A stretch of DNA of 35,492 bases from Lachnospiraceae bacterium (lineage in GTDB: Bacteria > Bacillota > Clostridia > Lachnospirales > Lachnospiraceae): the NCBI GenBank assembly GCA_022791975.1, contig JAAWAC010000029.1, forward strand, positions 1 to 35,492. Direction: 5' to 3'. The notes below the pieces were generated by a model that did not search any database, was not told where the DNA came from, and saw nothing but the letters and a program-made list of their open reading frames with translations. The first letter of the stretch is position 1, and each line of letters begins with the position of its first letter. A program made the translations under genes and the position numbers. This document shows positions 23,965-33,222 of this stretch, piece after piece.

Positions 23965-25058
23965 ACCCCTTGACTCCTTTGTTTGCTTTGAAAGGTTTCC
24001 ATTTCTTCCACAATCTTTTCTGCGGAATGTCCTTCTCCAAAAGGCTGATAAGCCTTTACCACCTTCTGGGGCTTTCTAAGCTTTTCCAAAATATCTTTTG
24101 CGTCCGGCTTTGCCAGCTGATTTCTTCCCTCAACCATGGTTTCTGGCCAGCAGACAAAGTCTAGAATCGTCACACACTTTTTTTCTGCAAAAAAGGCTTC
24201 CCGCTGAAGCCCTCCTGAATCTGTCACAATCTTTTCTGCATGGTTTACCAGACAGATGCTTTCTAAATACCCCACTGGCTCCGTAAGAAACAGGCTTTGA
24301 AACCCCTGCTCCTGTTTTAATCGCAGGGCTCGGTCTTTGTTTCTTGGATGAACCGGATAAATCACTGGGACATCCAACTGCTCCATGGCCCGGAAGATTT
24401 CAAGAAGCGTCTGATCACTCCTTGTATTTTCTTCCCTGTGACAAGTCAGATAATAATACCTGTCCGGTACAGAAACCAAAGCTCCTTCCAGTAAAGCAAG
24501 ACGGATATCTCCCGGTTCCATCCGCCCTCTGTATTCCAAAAATGCGTCATACATGGGGTCTCCCACCAAAATCGCTTTATCAGACAACCCTTCCTTCTCC
24601 ATACAATCCATTCCGCTTTTGGTACTTGCCAGAAGCAGGGCTGATATATGATCGGTACAAATCCGGTTCAGTTCCTCCGGGTTCGTCCGACTGTATGTCC
24701 TGGCTCCTGCTTCTACATGGCAGACCGGTATATGGAGCTTTGCAGCTGCAAGCCCTCCTGCCAGAGTAGAATTGGTATCTCCGTAAACAAGGAGCCAATC
24801 CGGCTGTTCTTTTTGCAACACCTTTTCAACTGCTATCAGCATCCGACCGGTCATTTCCCCATGGCTTCCTCCAGAAATCCCTAGATTATAATCTGCTTCC
24901 GGTATGGCAAGCTCCTCAAAAAACTGCTGTGACATGTTATAGTCATAATGCTGTCCGGTATGCACCAGAATTTCTGTATGATTCTTTCTAAGCACATGCG
25001 ATACCATCGCAGCCTTGATAAACTGTGGTCTTGCTCCTACAATGGTTACAACCTTCAT
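23961..25058 (-). CDS. wbpI: UDP-GlcNAc(3NAc)A 2-epimerase, non-hydrolysing
   Basis: This 365-residue enzyme belongs to the UDP-GlcNAc 2-epimerase family (GT-B fold). Motifs: VVTIVGARPQFIKAAMV at the N-terminus, HTGQHYDYNMSQQFFEEL, LVYGDTNSTLAGGLAAAKL, HVEAGARTYSRTNPEELNR and VTDSGGLQREAFF. WecB would act on UDP-GlcNAc itself, but neighbours A, B, E and D make WbpI more likely, converting the gluco to the manno diacetamido uronic acid. It follows wbpA by 12 nt and overlaps wbpB by 4 nt. Confidence 0.88.
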   Translation of the reverse strand: MKVVTIVGARPQFIKAAMVSHVLRKNHTEILVHTGQHYDYNMSQQFFEELAIPEADYNLGISGGSHGEMTGRMLIAVEKVLQKEQPDWLLVYGDTNSTLAGGLAAAKLHIPVCHVEAGARTYSRTNPEELNRICTDHISALLLASTKSGMDCMEKEGLSDKAILVGDPMYDAFLEYRGRMEPGDIRLALLEGALVSVPDRYYYLTCHREENTRSDQTLLEIFRAMEQLDVPVIYPVHPRNKDRALRLKQEQGFQSLFLTEPVGYLESICLVNHAEKIVTDSGGLQREAFFAEKKCVTILDFVCWPETMVEGRNQLAKPDAKDILEKLRKPQKVVKAYQPFGEGHSAEKIVEEMETFQSKQRSQGV

Positions 25059-25070
25059 CTGTATCCCCTT

Positions 25071-26384
25071 TTATAAAACTTCAATGTTTGTTCTGTCCGC
25101 TATTGCCTTCATTACATTCTTGGTATCGAATATTGCCTTAGCATGCTTCTGGAGCATTTCATAGTCTACATTGGAATGTGCTGCTGTGATTATCAACAGA
25201 TCATAACTTTCCACCTGCTCCGATGTAACCGCTGTCATTCCCTTCGTTACTTCTCCATGATACTTGTACTGGGAAATCCAGGGGTCATAATAGGACACTG
25301 CCGCGCCGGAAACCTTCAGAAGCTCAATCACCTCCAAAGCAGGGCTTTCCCGGTAATCATCTATATCCTGCTTATAGGCCACTCCTACCACCAGTATCTT
25401 AGATCCCTTCAATGACTTTTCGAAGCGATTTAGAATACGGGCTGCCCGGTCCACACAGTACTCCGGCATCCGGTCATTCACCATCATAGAGCTTTCAATC
25501 ATGGAAGTGTGGAAACCGTATTCTCTCGCTTTCCAGCTTAGATAATATGGATCCAAAGGAATACAGTGACCGCCTAATCCTGGTCCTGGGTAAAAGGCCT
25601 GGAAACCATAGGGCTTTGTTTTGGCGGCATCAATCACCTCCCAAATACTGATTCCCATGCGGTCGCAGAGGATTGCCAGCTCGTTGATGAGGCCAATATT
25701 GATATTTCGGTAGGTATTCTCCAGAATCTTCTCCATTTCGGCAATGGCCGGTGAGGATACCTCTGCCACATCTCCCTCCAATACAGCCCGATACATGGCT
25801 GCAATCACCTCAGTGGCATCCTTTCCAATACCGCCTACTACCTTAGGCGTATTTTTTGTTTTATATATCAGGTTGCCGGGATCTACCCGCTCCGGGGAGA
25901 AACCAAGATAAAAGTCCTCCCCACATTTCAGTCCGGATCCCTGCTCCAGAATCGGCTTTACCAGCTCCTCTGTAGTTCCAGGATAGGTAGTCGATTCCAG
26001 TACGACAATAGTGTTCTTTACCAAATATTTCGAAATCTCTTCTACTGAAGACTTTACATAACTGATATCTGGCTGCTGATGTTTGTCCAAAGGAGTAGGA
26101 ACACAGATGGCTATAAAATTAACATCTTTTACAAAACTAAAGTCCGCAGTGGATTTTAACATTCCACTACGGACTAATTTTTCTAAATCTTTATCTACTA
26201 CATCACCAATGTAATTGTGTCCCTGATTTACCATGTCAACCTTCTGTTGCTGTACATCAAAGCCTATGGTTTTAAATCCTGCTTTTGCTTTTTCCACTGC
26301 TAAAGGTAAACCTACATAGCCTAACCCCACTACTCCTACTACAATCTCTCTATTGGTAATCTTATTTAACAATTCATTTTTCAT
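25071..26384 (-). CDS. wbpA: UDP-GlcNAc 6-dehydrogenase
   Basis: This 437-residue member of the UDP-glucose/GDP-mannose dehydrogenase family makes UDP-GlcNAcA in two NAD-dependent steps. VGVVGLGYVGLPLAVEKAKA is the NAD-binding motif (about residues 16-35). FSPERVDPGN and ENTYRNINIGLINELAILCD lie in the middle, and PGPGLGGHCIPLDPYYLSWK carries the expected catalytic Cys. The C-terminal lobe has VVGVAYKQDIDDYRESPALE. The FSPERVDPG form and neighbouring wbp genes favour WbpA over UDP-glucose dehydrogenase. Upstream genes become very AT-rich, so this gene sits at a composition boundary. Confidence 0.9.
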   Translation of the reverse strand: MKNELLNKITNREIVVGVVGLGYVGLPLAVEKAKAGFKTIGFDVQQQKVDMVNQGHNYIGDVVDKDLEKLVRSGMLKSTADFSFVKDVNFIAICVPTPLDKHQQPDISYVKSSVEEISKYLVKNTIVVLESTTYPGTTEELVKPILEQGSGLKCGEDFYLGFSPERVDPGNLIYKTKNTPKVVGGIGKDATEVIAAMYRAVLEGDVAEVSSPAIAEMEKILENTYRNINIGLINELAILCDRMGISIWEVIDAAKTKPYGFQAFYPGPGLGGHCIPLDPYYLSWKAREYGFHTSMIESSMMVNDRMPEYCVDRAARILNRFEKSLKGSKILVVGVAYKQDIDDYRESPALEVIELLKVSGAAVSYYDPWISQYKYHGEVTKGMTAVTSEQVESYDLLIITAAHSNVDYEMLQKHAKAIFDTKNVMKAIADRTNIEVL

Positions 26385-26439
26385 TCTCTTAACCTCATCA
26401 AAATTTGTATTAATTATTACTTTCTTAAAAAATCAATAA

Positions 26440-27675
26440 TTAATTTATTCTTTTTTTGTTTTCAATACATATATCTGTTTTATTCCATATCCTTTTTGTT
26501 GAAAATCCCGCTGCTAATGCCAAAAAATATGTTATTACAATATTGTAGTCATAAATCGGATTACCTGAGAAGCCATAAATTATTATAAAAGTTTGCACAA
26601 ACAATGAGAAATAACTATTTATATAGCTATTTTCCATACATGCATTCGTCTTTTTAATTTTTATGCTTGTCCAGAATATAGGAAATAGTAATGCCATAGC
26701 CAATATGATAAATCCTATAACTCCTTGTTCAGCCCACATTTGTAAATATATATTATGACCTAAATGTGCATCATATGTAAAATAGCCAATCGAGTTTATA
26801 CCATTTCCCAAAATTGGCTTTTGAATTATAGCTGATAGCACTCCTTCTAAAATAATTAATCTTGAAATAACAGAGTGAAAAAGCAATTTTTTTATTTTTA
26901 CTATAAAAATATTACTAAGTATAAAAACACTCAGGAATGCAAAACTAATAAAAAATATTTTCCCTCGTTTACTGAATTTATTCCTACTTATACAACAAAC
27001 AAATATCATTGATATTAAAGAGGCGATTATTAAACCCTTTTTTCCTGTTAATATTAGTCCAAGCCAAGAACACCCCATCAATAAAATTGTACCTGTCTTT
27101 GTCTTATATGAAGCACACCATTCTGCAACAAATAAACCAATTAGCATAGCAAAAAAAAATGCATTTGTCCCTGTTTGACCTGCAATTCCTGCATAATAGT
27201 GTGATTCTTTGGCCAGCCTGACTGTTAATTTCTGTGCCTCACTATCAAGAAAGTATTCTGTTAGTTTTAAAGATTTCTCTGTAAACACTGCACTAAAATA
27301 TGTAAATGCCAAATGAAATAAACATCCTGTTTTTAACCACTTATAAAATATTTGCTGCCATCCACTATAAAGCGAGAAGCACACAGCTATAGTCAAGAAA
27401 TTCATATAGACTAAACAAAACTTAAAAGCATTTCCAAAATTAATTGTATATAGGGTAGAAAATAACATATTTATTACCAATATGATATGAAATATCCACT
27501 CTTTTCTAATTGGTAATTTTATTTTTCTATACCCAACTTTTAAAAGTAAAATCAAAAAAAACACATCCATTATAATGTATAAAAAAGTATCTGCAACAAA
27601 TAAATGTTTGAAACATATATAAAATGTAATATATATAAACCATAAATTTAAAATAGAATAGATCTCTTTTTTCAT
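26440..27675 (-). CDS. wzy: O-antigen ligase/polymerase-like membrane protein (Wzy)
   Basis: This protein has about 411 residues and ten or more hydrophobic segments. A hydrophilic extracellular-type loop is followed by a segment like the Wzy_C/O-antigen ligase motif: KPILGNGINSIGYFTYDAHL then GHNIYLQMWAEQGVIGFIIL. Together with the flippase it would polymerise lipid-linked repeat units outside the membrane. The ATG at 27675 is used; AAAGGAG lies 16 nt upstream, rather far, and an in-frame TTG at 27759 overlapping the previous gene would add a basic 28-residue N-terminus. Very AT-rich, like the next genes. Confidence 0.78.
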   Translation of the reverse strand: MKKEIYSILNLWFIYITFYICFKHLFVADTFLYIIMDVFFLILLLKVGYRKIKLPIRKEWIFHIILVINMLFSTLYTINFGNAFKFCLVYMNFLTIAVCFSLYSGWQQIFYKWLKTGCLFHLAFTYFSAVFTEKSLKLTEYFLDSEAQKLTVRLAKESHYYAGIAGQTGTNAFFFAMLIGLFVAEWCASYKTKTGTILLMGCSWLGLILTGKKGLIIASLISMIFVCCISRNKFSKRGKIFFISFAFLSVFILSNIFIVKIKKLLFHSVISRLIILEGVLSAIIQKPILGNGINSIGYFTYDAHLGHNIYLQMWAEQGVIGFIILAMALLFPIFWTSIKIKKTNACMENSYINSYFSLFVQTFIIIYGFSGNPIYDYNIVITYFLALAAGFSTKRIWNKTDICIENKKRIN

Positions 27676-27743
27676 AACAGGATATCTAATTCTCCTTTTA
27701 GTAATCCGCAATCTACTACATAAAAACCGTCCAAAATCAATCA

Positions 27744-28898
27744 CTAAGATTCTTGCCAAAACCCTATCTCAATTAATACCTTTTTTACTATTCTTTTCGC
27801 CTTTCCTTTCATCCCACCATTTAAATACTTTCTCTCTACAAAAGAATATCCTTTTTTATGAATATAATCCTTCCAAAAGATTTCATATTGCTGTGGCCTT
27901 TTTCTTGGAAGCTCTAATGATGGTTGCATACATCTTTCAACAGTCGTTTTTCCACTATTAAAATGTTTCTCTATGTTTGAAAAAACCATTTCTCCCTTAT
28001 CTGAATTAAGTAAAATTAAAGAAGTTCCTTTATTATCATCTAATTCCGGAAATACCTGTTCAATTCCCCAAAAGTCACCCATTGTAATATCTGACTTGCG
28101 TTTTAAATTTGTATATTTACATACAAAACAAGACGGTCGCAAACCTAATCCCGAAAAAAAAGCCTGAAAAAAACAATCATAATTAGCATTCTCCAAATAG
28201 TCTTTATGTTTCATTTGAATATGCATACTACTCTTTCGCCATCCTAAAGATTTATCTCTAAAACTAATATTTACGATTTCTTCTTCTCTTTTTAAATACG
28301 TCAAATAATCCCTCCATATTTTAGGACTATTCACACCATGACAAACCAAATCACAAGTTATTAAATTCTCATGCTTGCAATCTTTCAAATAATGTATTAA
28401 TCCATCTACTTGGCAAGGACACCCTGTAAACAAGACAGTCTTATCTTCCAATAAATCCTTTTTAACTAAATCAAATATATTATTTAAATCACTTTGTACA
28501 TATTTAGCTCTCTGCATTTTATGAATATCTTCTTTGGAGGTTCCACGCATATGAACTACTTTAAATTCTTCATCAAATACTGCACCATATACTACCCCCT
28601 CCTTTTGCCGAACATATTCTGCCAGTTCATAAAAAAAACCTCCAGATGAGCTGTTCAACCGTATAAGTTCATCTTTATTTTTAACTGCATATACCTTTTG
28701 TAATGCTGTTATTCTAGTGGACTCTTTTTCTTTATATGGACATACGTTCTCGCATATCCCACAATGAATACACTGTTTTTCATTTATTTGGGGATATAAA
28801 AAGCCTTGATCATCACTTTGCATAATAATTGCATGTGTAGGACAAGCGCACATACACGCAGTGCATCCATAACAGTTTTCCTTTTTACTTACTTTCAC
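27744..28898 (-). CDS. Ferredoxin / F420-hydrogenase beta-subunit-like protein in the glycan locus
   Basis: This 384-residue protein starts with two 4Fe-4S clusters: CYGCTACMCACP (about 9-20) and CIHCGICENVCP (about 43-54). FrhB/FdhB-type domains follow, with LNSSSGGFFYELAEYV, FTGCPCQVDGL, CDLVCHGVNSPKIW and KSDITMGDFWG. In surface polysaccharide clusters this family is found beside polysaccharide pyruvyl transferases, as here. Its reaction is not established; a flavin- or iron-sulphur-dependent redox step on a sugar or lipid intermediate is likely. It overlaps the flippase end by 14 nt. Confidence 0.85.
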   Translation of the reverse strand: MKVSKKENCYGCTACMCACPTHAIIMQSDDQGFLYPQINEKQCIHCGICENVCPYKEKESTRITALQKVYAVKNKDELIRLNSSSGGFFYELAEYVRQKEGVVYGAVFDEEFKVVHMRGTSKEDIHKMQRAKYVQSDLNNIFDLVKKDLLEDKTVLFTGCPCQVDGLIHYLKDCKHENLITCDLVCHGVNSPKIWRDYLTYLKREEEIVNISFRDKSLGWRKSSMHIQMKHKDYLENANYDCFFQAFFSGLGLRPSCFVCKYTNLKRKSDITMGDFWGIEQVFPELDDNKGTSLILLNSDKGEMVFSNIEKHFNSGKTTVERCMQPSLELPRKRPQQYEIFWKDYIHKKGYSFVERKYLNGGMKGKAKRIVKKVLIEIGFWQES

Positions 28899-30426
28899 TT
28901 ATTTTTCTCCTCAGCTTCAAAATTCTCTTCCAAATCCGATTCATTTCCTGTTGGTTAAAATACCATCCTATGATCCATGTGATTAATATTGCGTATATCG
29001 AAACGATTATCGCATATACAATCCACCGAAAATAAGTATTACATGTTATTATGATATATCTAAATGGTAAACATATTATTGTAATTTCTATAATTGCATA
29101 TAATACTCTTTTTAAGGTCCTATAAACAGATAATTTTGTAATATTTTTGGGAATATAATAAAGCAAATCAATATCTCGATATATATTTGATATTATTGAT
29201 GCTAAAAGTATTCCATATAACCCTAAGGCTGGCGCCAATAAAATTCCGCCTAAAACTACAATTATCCCTTGAATGGTTACTTGTAATTTAGTCTCTTTAT
29301 AATGTCCCGCAGAAATCACCAGCATACCCTGTGGTGTTTTCAAGTTGTGCAAGAATGCATTCAAAACAAACAATATTCCCAAAATAGGTACATCATAGTT
29401 TATATCTGTTATGTTTCTAGTATATAAACGAATAAATGGCATAATCATAACAAATGCCACACCATAAATAATTGTTATGAGACTATAATAAGCAAACTCA
29501 AACTCCTCATATGCTTTTTGTAATATTCCAATTTCATTTCTGGCAATAATATCACCAAACGAAGAAGAAAGACCATTTGTAAATATATTAAGCAGTCCTG
29601 AAATTCCTCCAATTACCATATTGTAAATACTATATATGCTCACCACTTTCAAATTTGTAAAAAGAGTAGCTAAGACTACAGGGGAACCTGTATGTATTAC
29701 TCCCAAAACTTGTAAATATAATGCATCCCATCTCTTATCCAGTGCTTGATTATTTGGCTTCTCTTTATAGTTAATATATGGGTAATTTCTTCGTGTATAT
29801 TGGTATAATATAAAACTTCTAAGCAAAATAGCGCTCAAAGATACTGCTTTTACTATGACAATGTTCATTTGCATCATTGACATGAAAATTAGAATTACTG
29901 TATTTAAAGCAGTATATAAAGTAGATGAAATAGAAATTATAAATAACTTTTGATCTGCTGTTAAAAGTGCCCTATATTTTCCTAATGTAAAAAACTCCAA
30001 TAATCCTGTAAATCCCAAAATTAAGATTAATAACCCTATTTGCCAAGTATCCAATACATCTACATGAACTTTAAAAGGATAAATTACCGCCATAATAGCA
30101 AGTAATACTAAAAACAGATACCCTGAAATCATATAAAATCTTTTTGTGGCCACTACAACCGCACTAATTTCTTTATAATCATTTTTAGCCAAAGGTTTAT
30201 ACAATGCATAAACTGATGCCCCTGATAATCCCGCTTCAACTAAATTAAAGTAATTAATAAATTGTGTTATAGAAGTTATTAATCCATTAATTTCTGATCC
30301 ATAATACTGCAGCATAAATCTTGGAACTATAAAGCCTGCTATTAAAACAATAAATTGATAGCTTACTGCAAAAAATGTATTATACAAAAATTTACTGGTT
30401 CTGCTTGAAGTTTTTTTTACTTCCAA
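28885..30426 (-). CDS. wzx: Polysaccharide flippase (Wzx, MATE/PST type)
   Basis: This 513-residue multi-pass protein has about 12-14 hydrophobic helices. It begins MEVKKTSSRTSKFLYNTFFA and includes RFMLQYYGSEINGLITSITQ, the usual N-terminal pattern of polysaccharide biosynthesis transporters. It would move the lipid-linked repeat across the membrane. I choose a TTG start at 30426 because GAGAGGG lies 9 nt upstream; an ATG at 30474 lies inside the acetyltransferase gene and gives a poor N-terminus. It follows the acetyltransferase by 4 nt and overlaps the next gene by 14 nt. Confidence 0.85.
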   Translation of the reverse strand: MEVKKTSSRTSKFLYNTFFAVSYQFIVLIAGFIVPRFMLQYYGSEINGLITSITQFINYFNLVEAGLSGASVYALYKPLAKNDYKEISAVVVATKRFYMISGYLFLVLLAIMAVIYPFKVHVDVLDTWQIGLLILILGFTGLLEFFTLGKYRALLTADQKLFIISISSTLYTALNTVILIFMSMMQMNIVIVKAVSLSAILLRSFILYQYTRRNYPYINYKEKPNNQALDKRWDALYLQVLGVIHTGSPVVLATLFTNLKVVSIYSIYNMVIGGISGLLNIFTNGLSSSFGDIIARNEIGILQKAYEEFEFAYYSLITIIYGVAFVMIMPFIRLYTRNITDINYDVPILGILFVLNAFLHNLKTPQGMLVISAGHYKETKLQVTIQGIIVVLGGILLAPALGLYGILLASIISNIYRDIDLLYYIPKNITKLSVYRTLKRVLYAIIEITIICLPFRYIIITCNTYFRWIVYAIIVSIYAILITWIIGWYFNQQEMNRIWKRILKLRRKISESK

Positions 30427-30430
30427 AACA

Positions 30431-30943
30431 TTATTCCCTCTCTCCAATATTCCGCATATTTGCATTGCCCACAATAACCTGATAAGGCATTACGTCTTTT
30501 GTAATAATTGCACCAGCTCCTATAACGCATCCATCTCCTAATGTAACACCTCCAAAAATTTGTGCCCCGTATCCAATCCATACATCATTTCCTATTATAA
30601 TATCTGCTTCTTTACTTCCCTGTTCTCTTATTAAAACGTTACGTTCTCTATAAAGATGCATATCTGTTCGAAGATGAACATTATACGAAAGCAAACAATT
30701 ATTCCCAATCTTTATATATGCGTTTGGAGATGCTATTAATTGTCCTCCATTTATATAACTATTGCTGCCAACTGTTATATGTTTAGGATATTGCAGTAAA
30801 ACTTTTCCAGATATAAAAGCGTCTCCTGTTGGGTTATTAATTATTAATGTATTATAATACCCTACTATCCGTTCTACTCTTAAACTAAATGCTACAATTA
30901 GCCCCCCCAGTATGCTTAAGATCTTTTTCAAAAACTTTCTCAT
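30431..30943 (-). CDS. Hexapeptide-repeat acyltransferase (sugar O-acetyltransferase)
   Basis: This 170-residue protein has a basic hydrophobic N-terminal helix, MRKFLKKILSILGGLIVAFS. A left-handed beta-helix follows (ITVGSNSYINGGQLIASPNA, IIIGNDVWIGYGAQIFGGVT, LGDGCVIGAGAIITKDVMPY) and ends GNANMRNIGERE. It resembles WcaF/Maa-type transferases that O-acetylate glycans. Its first 59 nt overlap the end of the pyruvyl transferase gene, in a different frame, and a run of seven G lies in the overlap. The start is uncertain because no strong ribosome binding site is visible. Confidence 0.82.
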   Translation of the reverse strand: MRKFLKKILSILGGLIVAFSLRVERIVGYYNTLIINNPTGDAFISGKVLLQYPKHITVGSNSYINGGQLIASPNAYIKIGNNCLLSYNVHLRTDMHLYRERNVLIREQGSKEADIIIGNDVWIGYGAQIFGGVTLGDGCVIGAGAIITKDVMPYQVIVGNANMRNIGERE

Positions 30944-32006
30944 TTAACACCGTTTCCAGAAAATCTTCTGACTCCTTTTTTTTGAATTCTAAATTTTTCT
31001 TTACTATATGAAAATCAATTTTTCTTTCTATATCAACATCATTATTGTCCAATACTCTATCCTTGAGCTTTGCTATCTCTAGTATACTTTCCAACCTAGA
31101 AAAACGCTCTTTTAACTTAATTACCCAAAATTGTTTTTCAAAAATTAGAGAAAAAGCAACTGCATGGAAAGAATTTGTAACAATATAATCTGCATTTTGT
31201 ACTAATCCTAAAAACTCAGTAGGCGATACACACGGATATATTTTTTCAAAATGAAATTTGTTTTGAATACGATTGATCTGCACTACTTTTAAATTATAAT
31301 ATTTTGCTAATTTCTTAGCTAATGTTATACAACGTTTATCATGTTCTACTTCGTATATTAAAACATATTTTTCTAATTTGGGTTTCTGTAATATTATTTG
31401 ATACTGTTTTTTAGAAAGTAAGAATACAGGATCTAAAACCTGATGTACAAAATTATCTCCCAAATCATTTAATGTTTGCTGTAAAACTTTTTCTCTCACT
31501 GATATGGCAAAAAAATCTTTTGTATTTGCTTTTAATTTTTCTTTAAATTCTCTACTAAATCTATCTTCACCTGCACTTGCTGCATAAGCTGCTTTTCTTG
31601 CAGTAGACTTAAATTGCAGAAAAAATCCTGGATCTGTTCCTACCAGCTCAATATTCCATACCTGATCGCTCCCTACTAAATAAATATCTGGTTGTTCCAA
31701 TTTCTCTATATCTAAGCTATTCTTACAAACCGAAGTCAGCTCAATATATTTTTGGGAAAAATAATAAAATTTTTTCTTTCTCACTATTTTTAACGGAATT
31801 ACTATGATTCCTTTTAATAATTGCAATAAATTTTTACTTCCTATAACATTTTCCCAAACAGATTGTTCTTTTCTTATAGTTTTAGGTATATAATCAACAA
31901 CCTTTACATCATATCCTTTTATCTTTAGAAATTTATATAAAGCATATTCCTGCAAAGCAGCCCCAACATTACTTGTATGGGAAAATGTAATTATATATAT
32001 TTTCAT
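30885..32006 (-). CDS. Polysaccharide pyruvyl transferase family protein
   Basis: This 373-residue protein begins MKIYIITFSHTSNVGAALQE, the family pattern (N-G/A-ALQEYALYKFL). It contains YLVGSDQVWN (about 111-120), AAYAASAGEDRF, a central LDPVFLLSKKQY and NADYIVTNSFHAVAFSLIFE with the conserved SFHA. Family members add pyruvate ketals to sugars. Linked ferredoxin/FrhB-like protein downstream is a known neighbourhood for this family. Composition is strongly AT-rich. A loss of one G in the G7 tract near its 3' end would fuse it to the acyltransferase frame. Confidence 0.85.
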   Translation of the reverse strand: MKIYIITFSHTSNVGAALQEYALYKFLKIKGYDVKVVDYIPKTIRKEQSVWENVIGSKNLLQLLKGIIVIPLKIVRKKKFYYFSQKYIELTSVCKNSLDIEKLEQPDIYLVGSDQVWNIELVGTDPGFFLQFKSTARKAAYAASAGEDRFSREFKEKLKANTKDFFAISVREKVLQQTLNDLGDNFVHQVLDPVFLLSKKQYQIILQKPKLEKYVLIYEVEHDKRCITLAKKLAKYYNLKVVQINRIQNKFHFEKIYPCVSPTEFLGLVQNADYIVTNSFHAVAFSLIFEKQFWVIKLKERFSRLESILEIAKLKDRVLDNNDVDIERKIDFHIVKKNLEFKKKESEDFLETVLNEKVFEKDLKHTGGANCSI

Positions 32007-32071
32007 AATTTATAAATCCTTTACATTTTTATTTAGAAAACACAGCTGCCATTTGTTATTCTCAGATATTT

Positions 32072-33184
32072 TTATATTCGATATACTTCTAATATTTGTT
32101 TTGCAATATTTTGCGCAGTATATTTTTTTTCTACATAAGTTCTAATTTGCTTTTTATTGTATCTCCAAGCATTGTTGTACATAAAAAGCATTCCCTTCTC
32201 CAATTCTTCTATACTGTTCCTTGAGACAAGAATTCCAACCTCTTCATTTACAAAGTCTTCAGGTCCTCCACATCTTGAAGCAATTACAGGCAATCCTGAC
32301 GCCATTGCTTCAATATATGCCACCCCAAATGTTTCTGAATGGGAGGGTAATACAAAACAATCATATTCTTGATATAATAATCCAATTTTTTTTCGTGAAA
32401 GTTGCCCATAAAATATTACATTATTCTTTACTCCTAGCTTTTGAGAAAGTAATTCCATATTCTTTCTTAATATTCCCTCTCCAACAATCCCAAGAAAAAC
32501 ATCTTCATGTATTTGATGCACCTTAGCAAATGCTTTTATAAGCATTTGGTGTTGTTTAAGTGGAACTATATTTGCTGTTATTATAAAACCAAATCCTATA
32601 TGCTTATTAGGTTTAAGCTCAAATTCTTCAAGATTAATTATATTAGGTATAACTCTACATTGAATTCCCGTATGTCTATACAAACTTTTCTTAAGTCCAT
32701 CACTTACAGCAATCACACATTTTGCAGCGTAATATCCTTCTATTGCACATCTTTTTAAGGATACATTGATTTTTTCCTGATTCATCAAACTGGAGTGTTC
32801 TGTTATTACAAGTGGAACTTGCTTTTTTCTAGCCAACCGTGAAGCCATGCAACCCATTTCTGTAAAATGAGCATGAATTAAATCTGGCTTTGATGTTTTA
32901 AACACCTTACTATATAAATACTCTAGCCCCCATGTTCCAATCATGCAAAATAATCGAAGGGGCACAGCTCCAACAGGTATATCTATCCTATACCAGCTCA
33001 CCCCACATCTCTCTCCATGATAAATTCCCCATTTTCTTTTTCTTCTCACAGAACGCAGATCAATCCCAAAGAAAATTACCTCATGTCCTGCAGCCGCCAA
33101 AGCTTTCGCCTGATCAAACTCAAATATCCCAATTAACGGATATTGATCTGTCGGTACCCCATTTGTAACAAAAAGTATTTTCAT
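32072..33184 (-). CDS. Glycosyltransferase family 4
   Basis: This 370-residue GT-B enzyme has an N-terminal acceptor domain (MKILFVTNGVPTDQYPLIG, HAHFTEMGCMASRLARKK, LVITEHSSLM). The C-terminal donor domain includes VGEGILRKNMELLSQKLGV, VIFYGQLSRKKIGLLYQEYD and FVLPSHSETFGVAYIEAMAS, the last containing the usual GT4 E-x7-E region. Start ATG 33184 is preceded by AAGGGAAG; five extra residues from 33199 are not supported. It likely adds one sugar to the repeat unit; donor and acceptor cannot be told. The next gap (32007-32071) is AT-rich with no gene. Confidence 0.87.
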   Translation of the reverse strand: MKILFVTNGVPTDQYPLIGIFEFDQAKALAAAGHEVIFFGIDLRSVRRKRKWGIYHGERCGVSWYRIDIPVGAVPLRLFCMIGTWGLEYLYSKVFKTSKPDLIHAHFTEMGCMASRLARKKQVPLVITEHSSLMNQEKINVSLKRCAIEGYYAAKCVIAVSDGLKKSLYRHTGIQCRVIPNIINLEEFELKPNKHIGFGFIITANIVPLKQHQMLIKAFAKVHQIHEDVFLGIVGEGILRKNMELLSQKLGVKNNVIFYGQLSRKKIGLLYQEYDCFVLPSHSETFGVAYIEAMASGLPVIASRCGGPEDFVNEEVGILVSRNSIEELEKGMLFMYNNAWRYNKKQIRTYVEKKYTAQNIAKQILEVYRI

Positions 33185-33222
33185 ACTTCTTCCCTTCATC
33201 GTCTTTCCTTGCTCAACTTATA

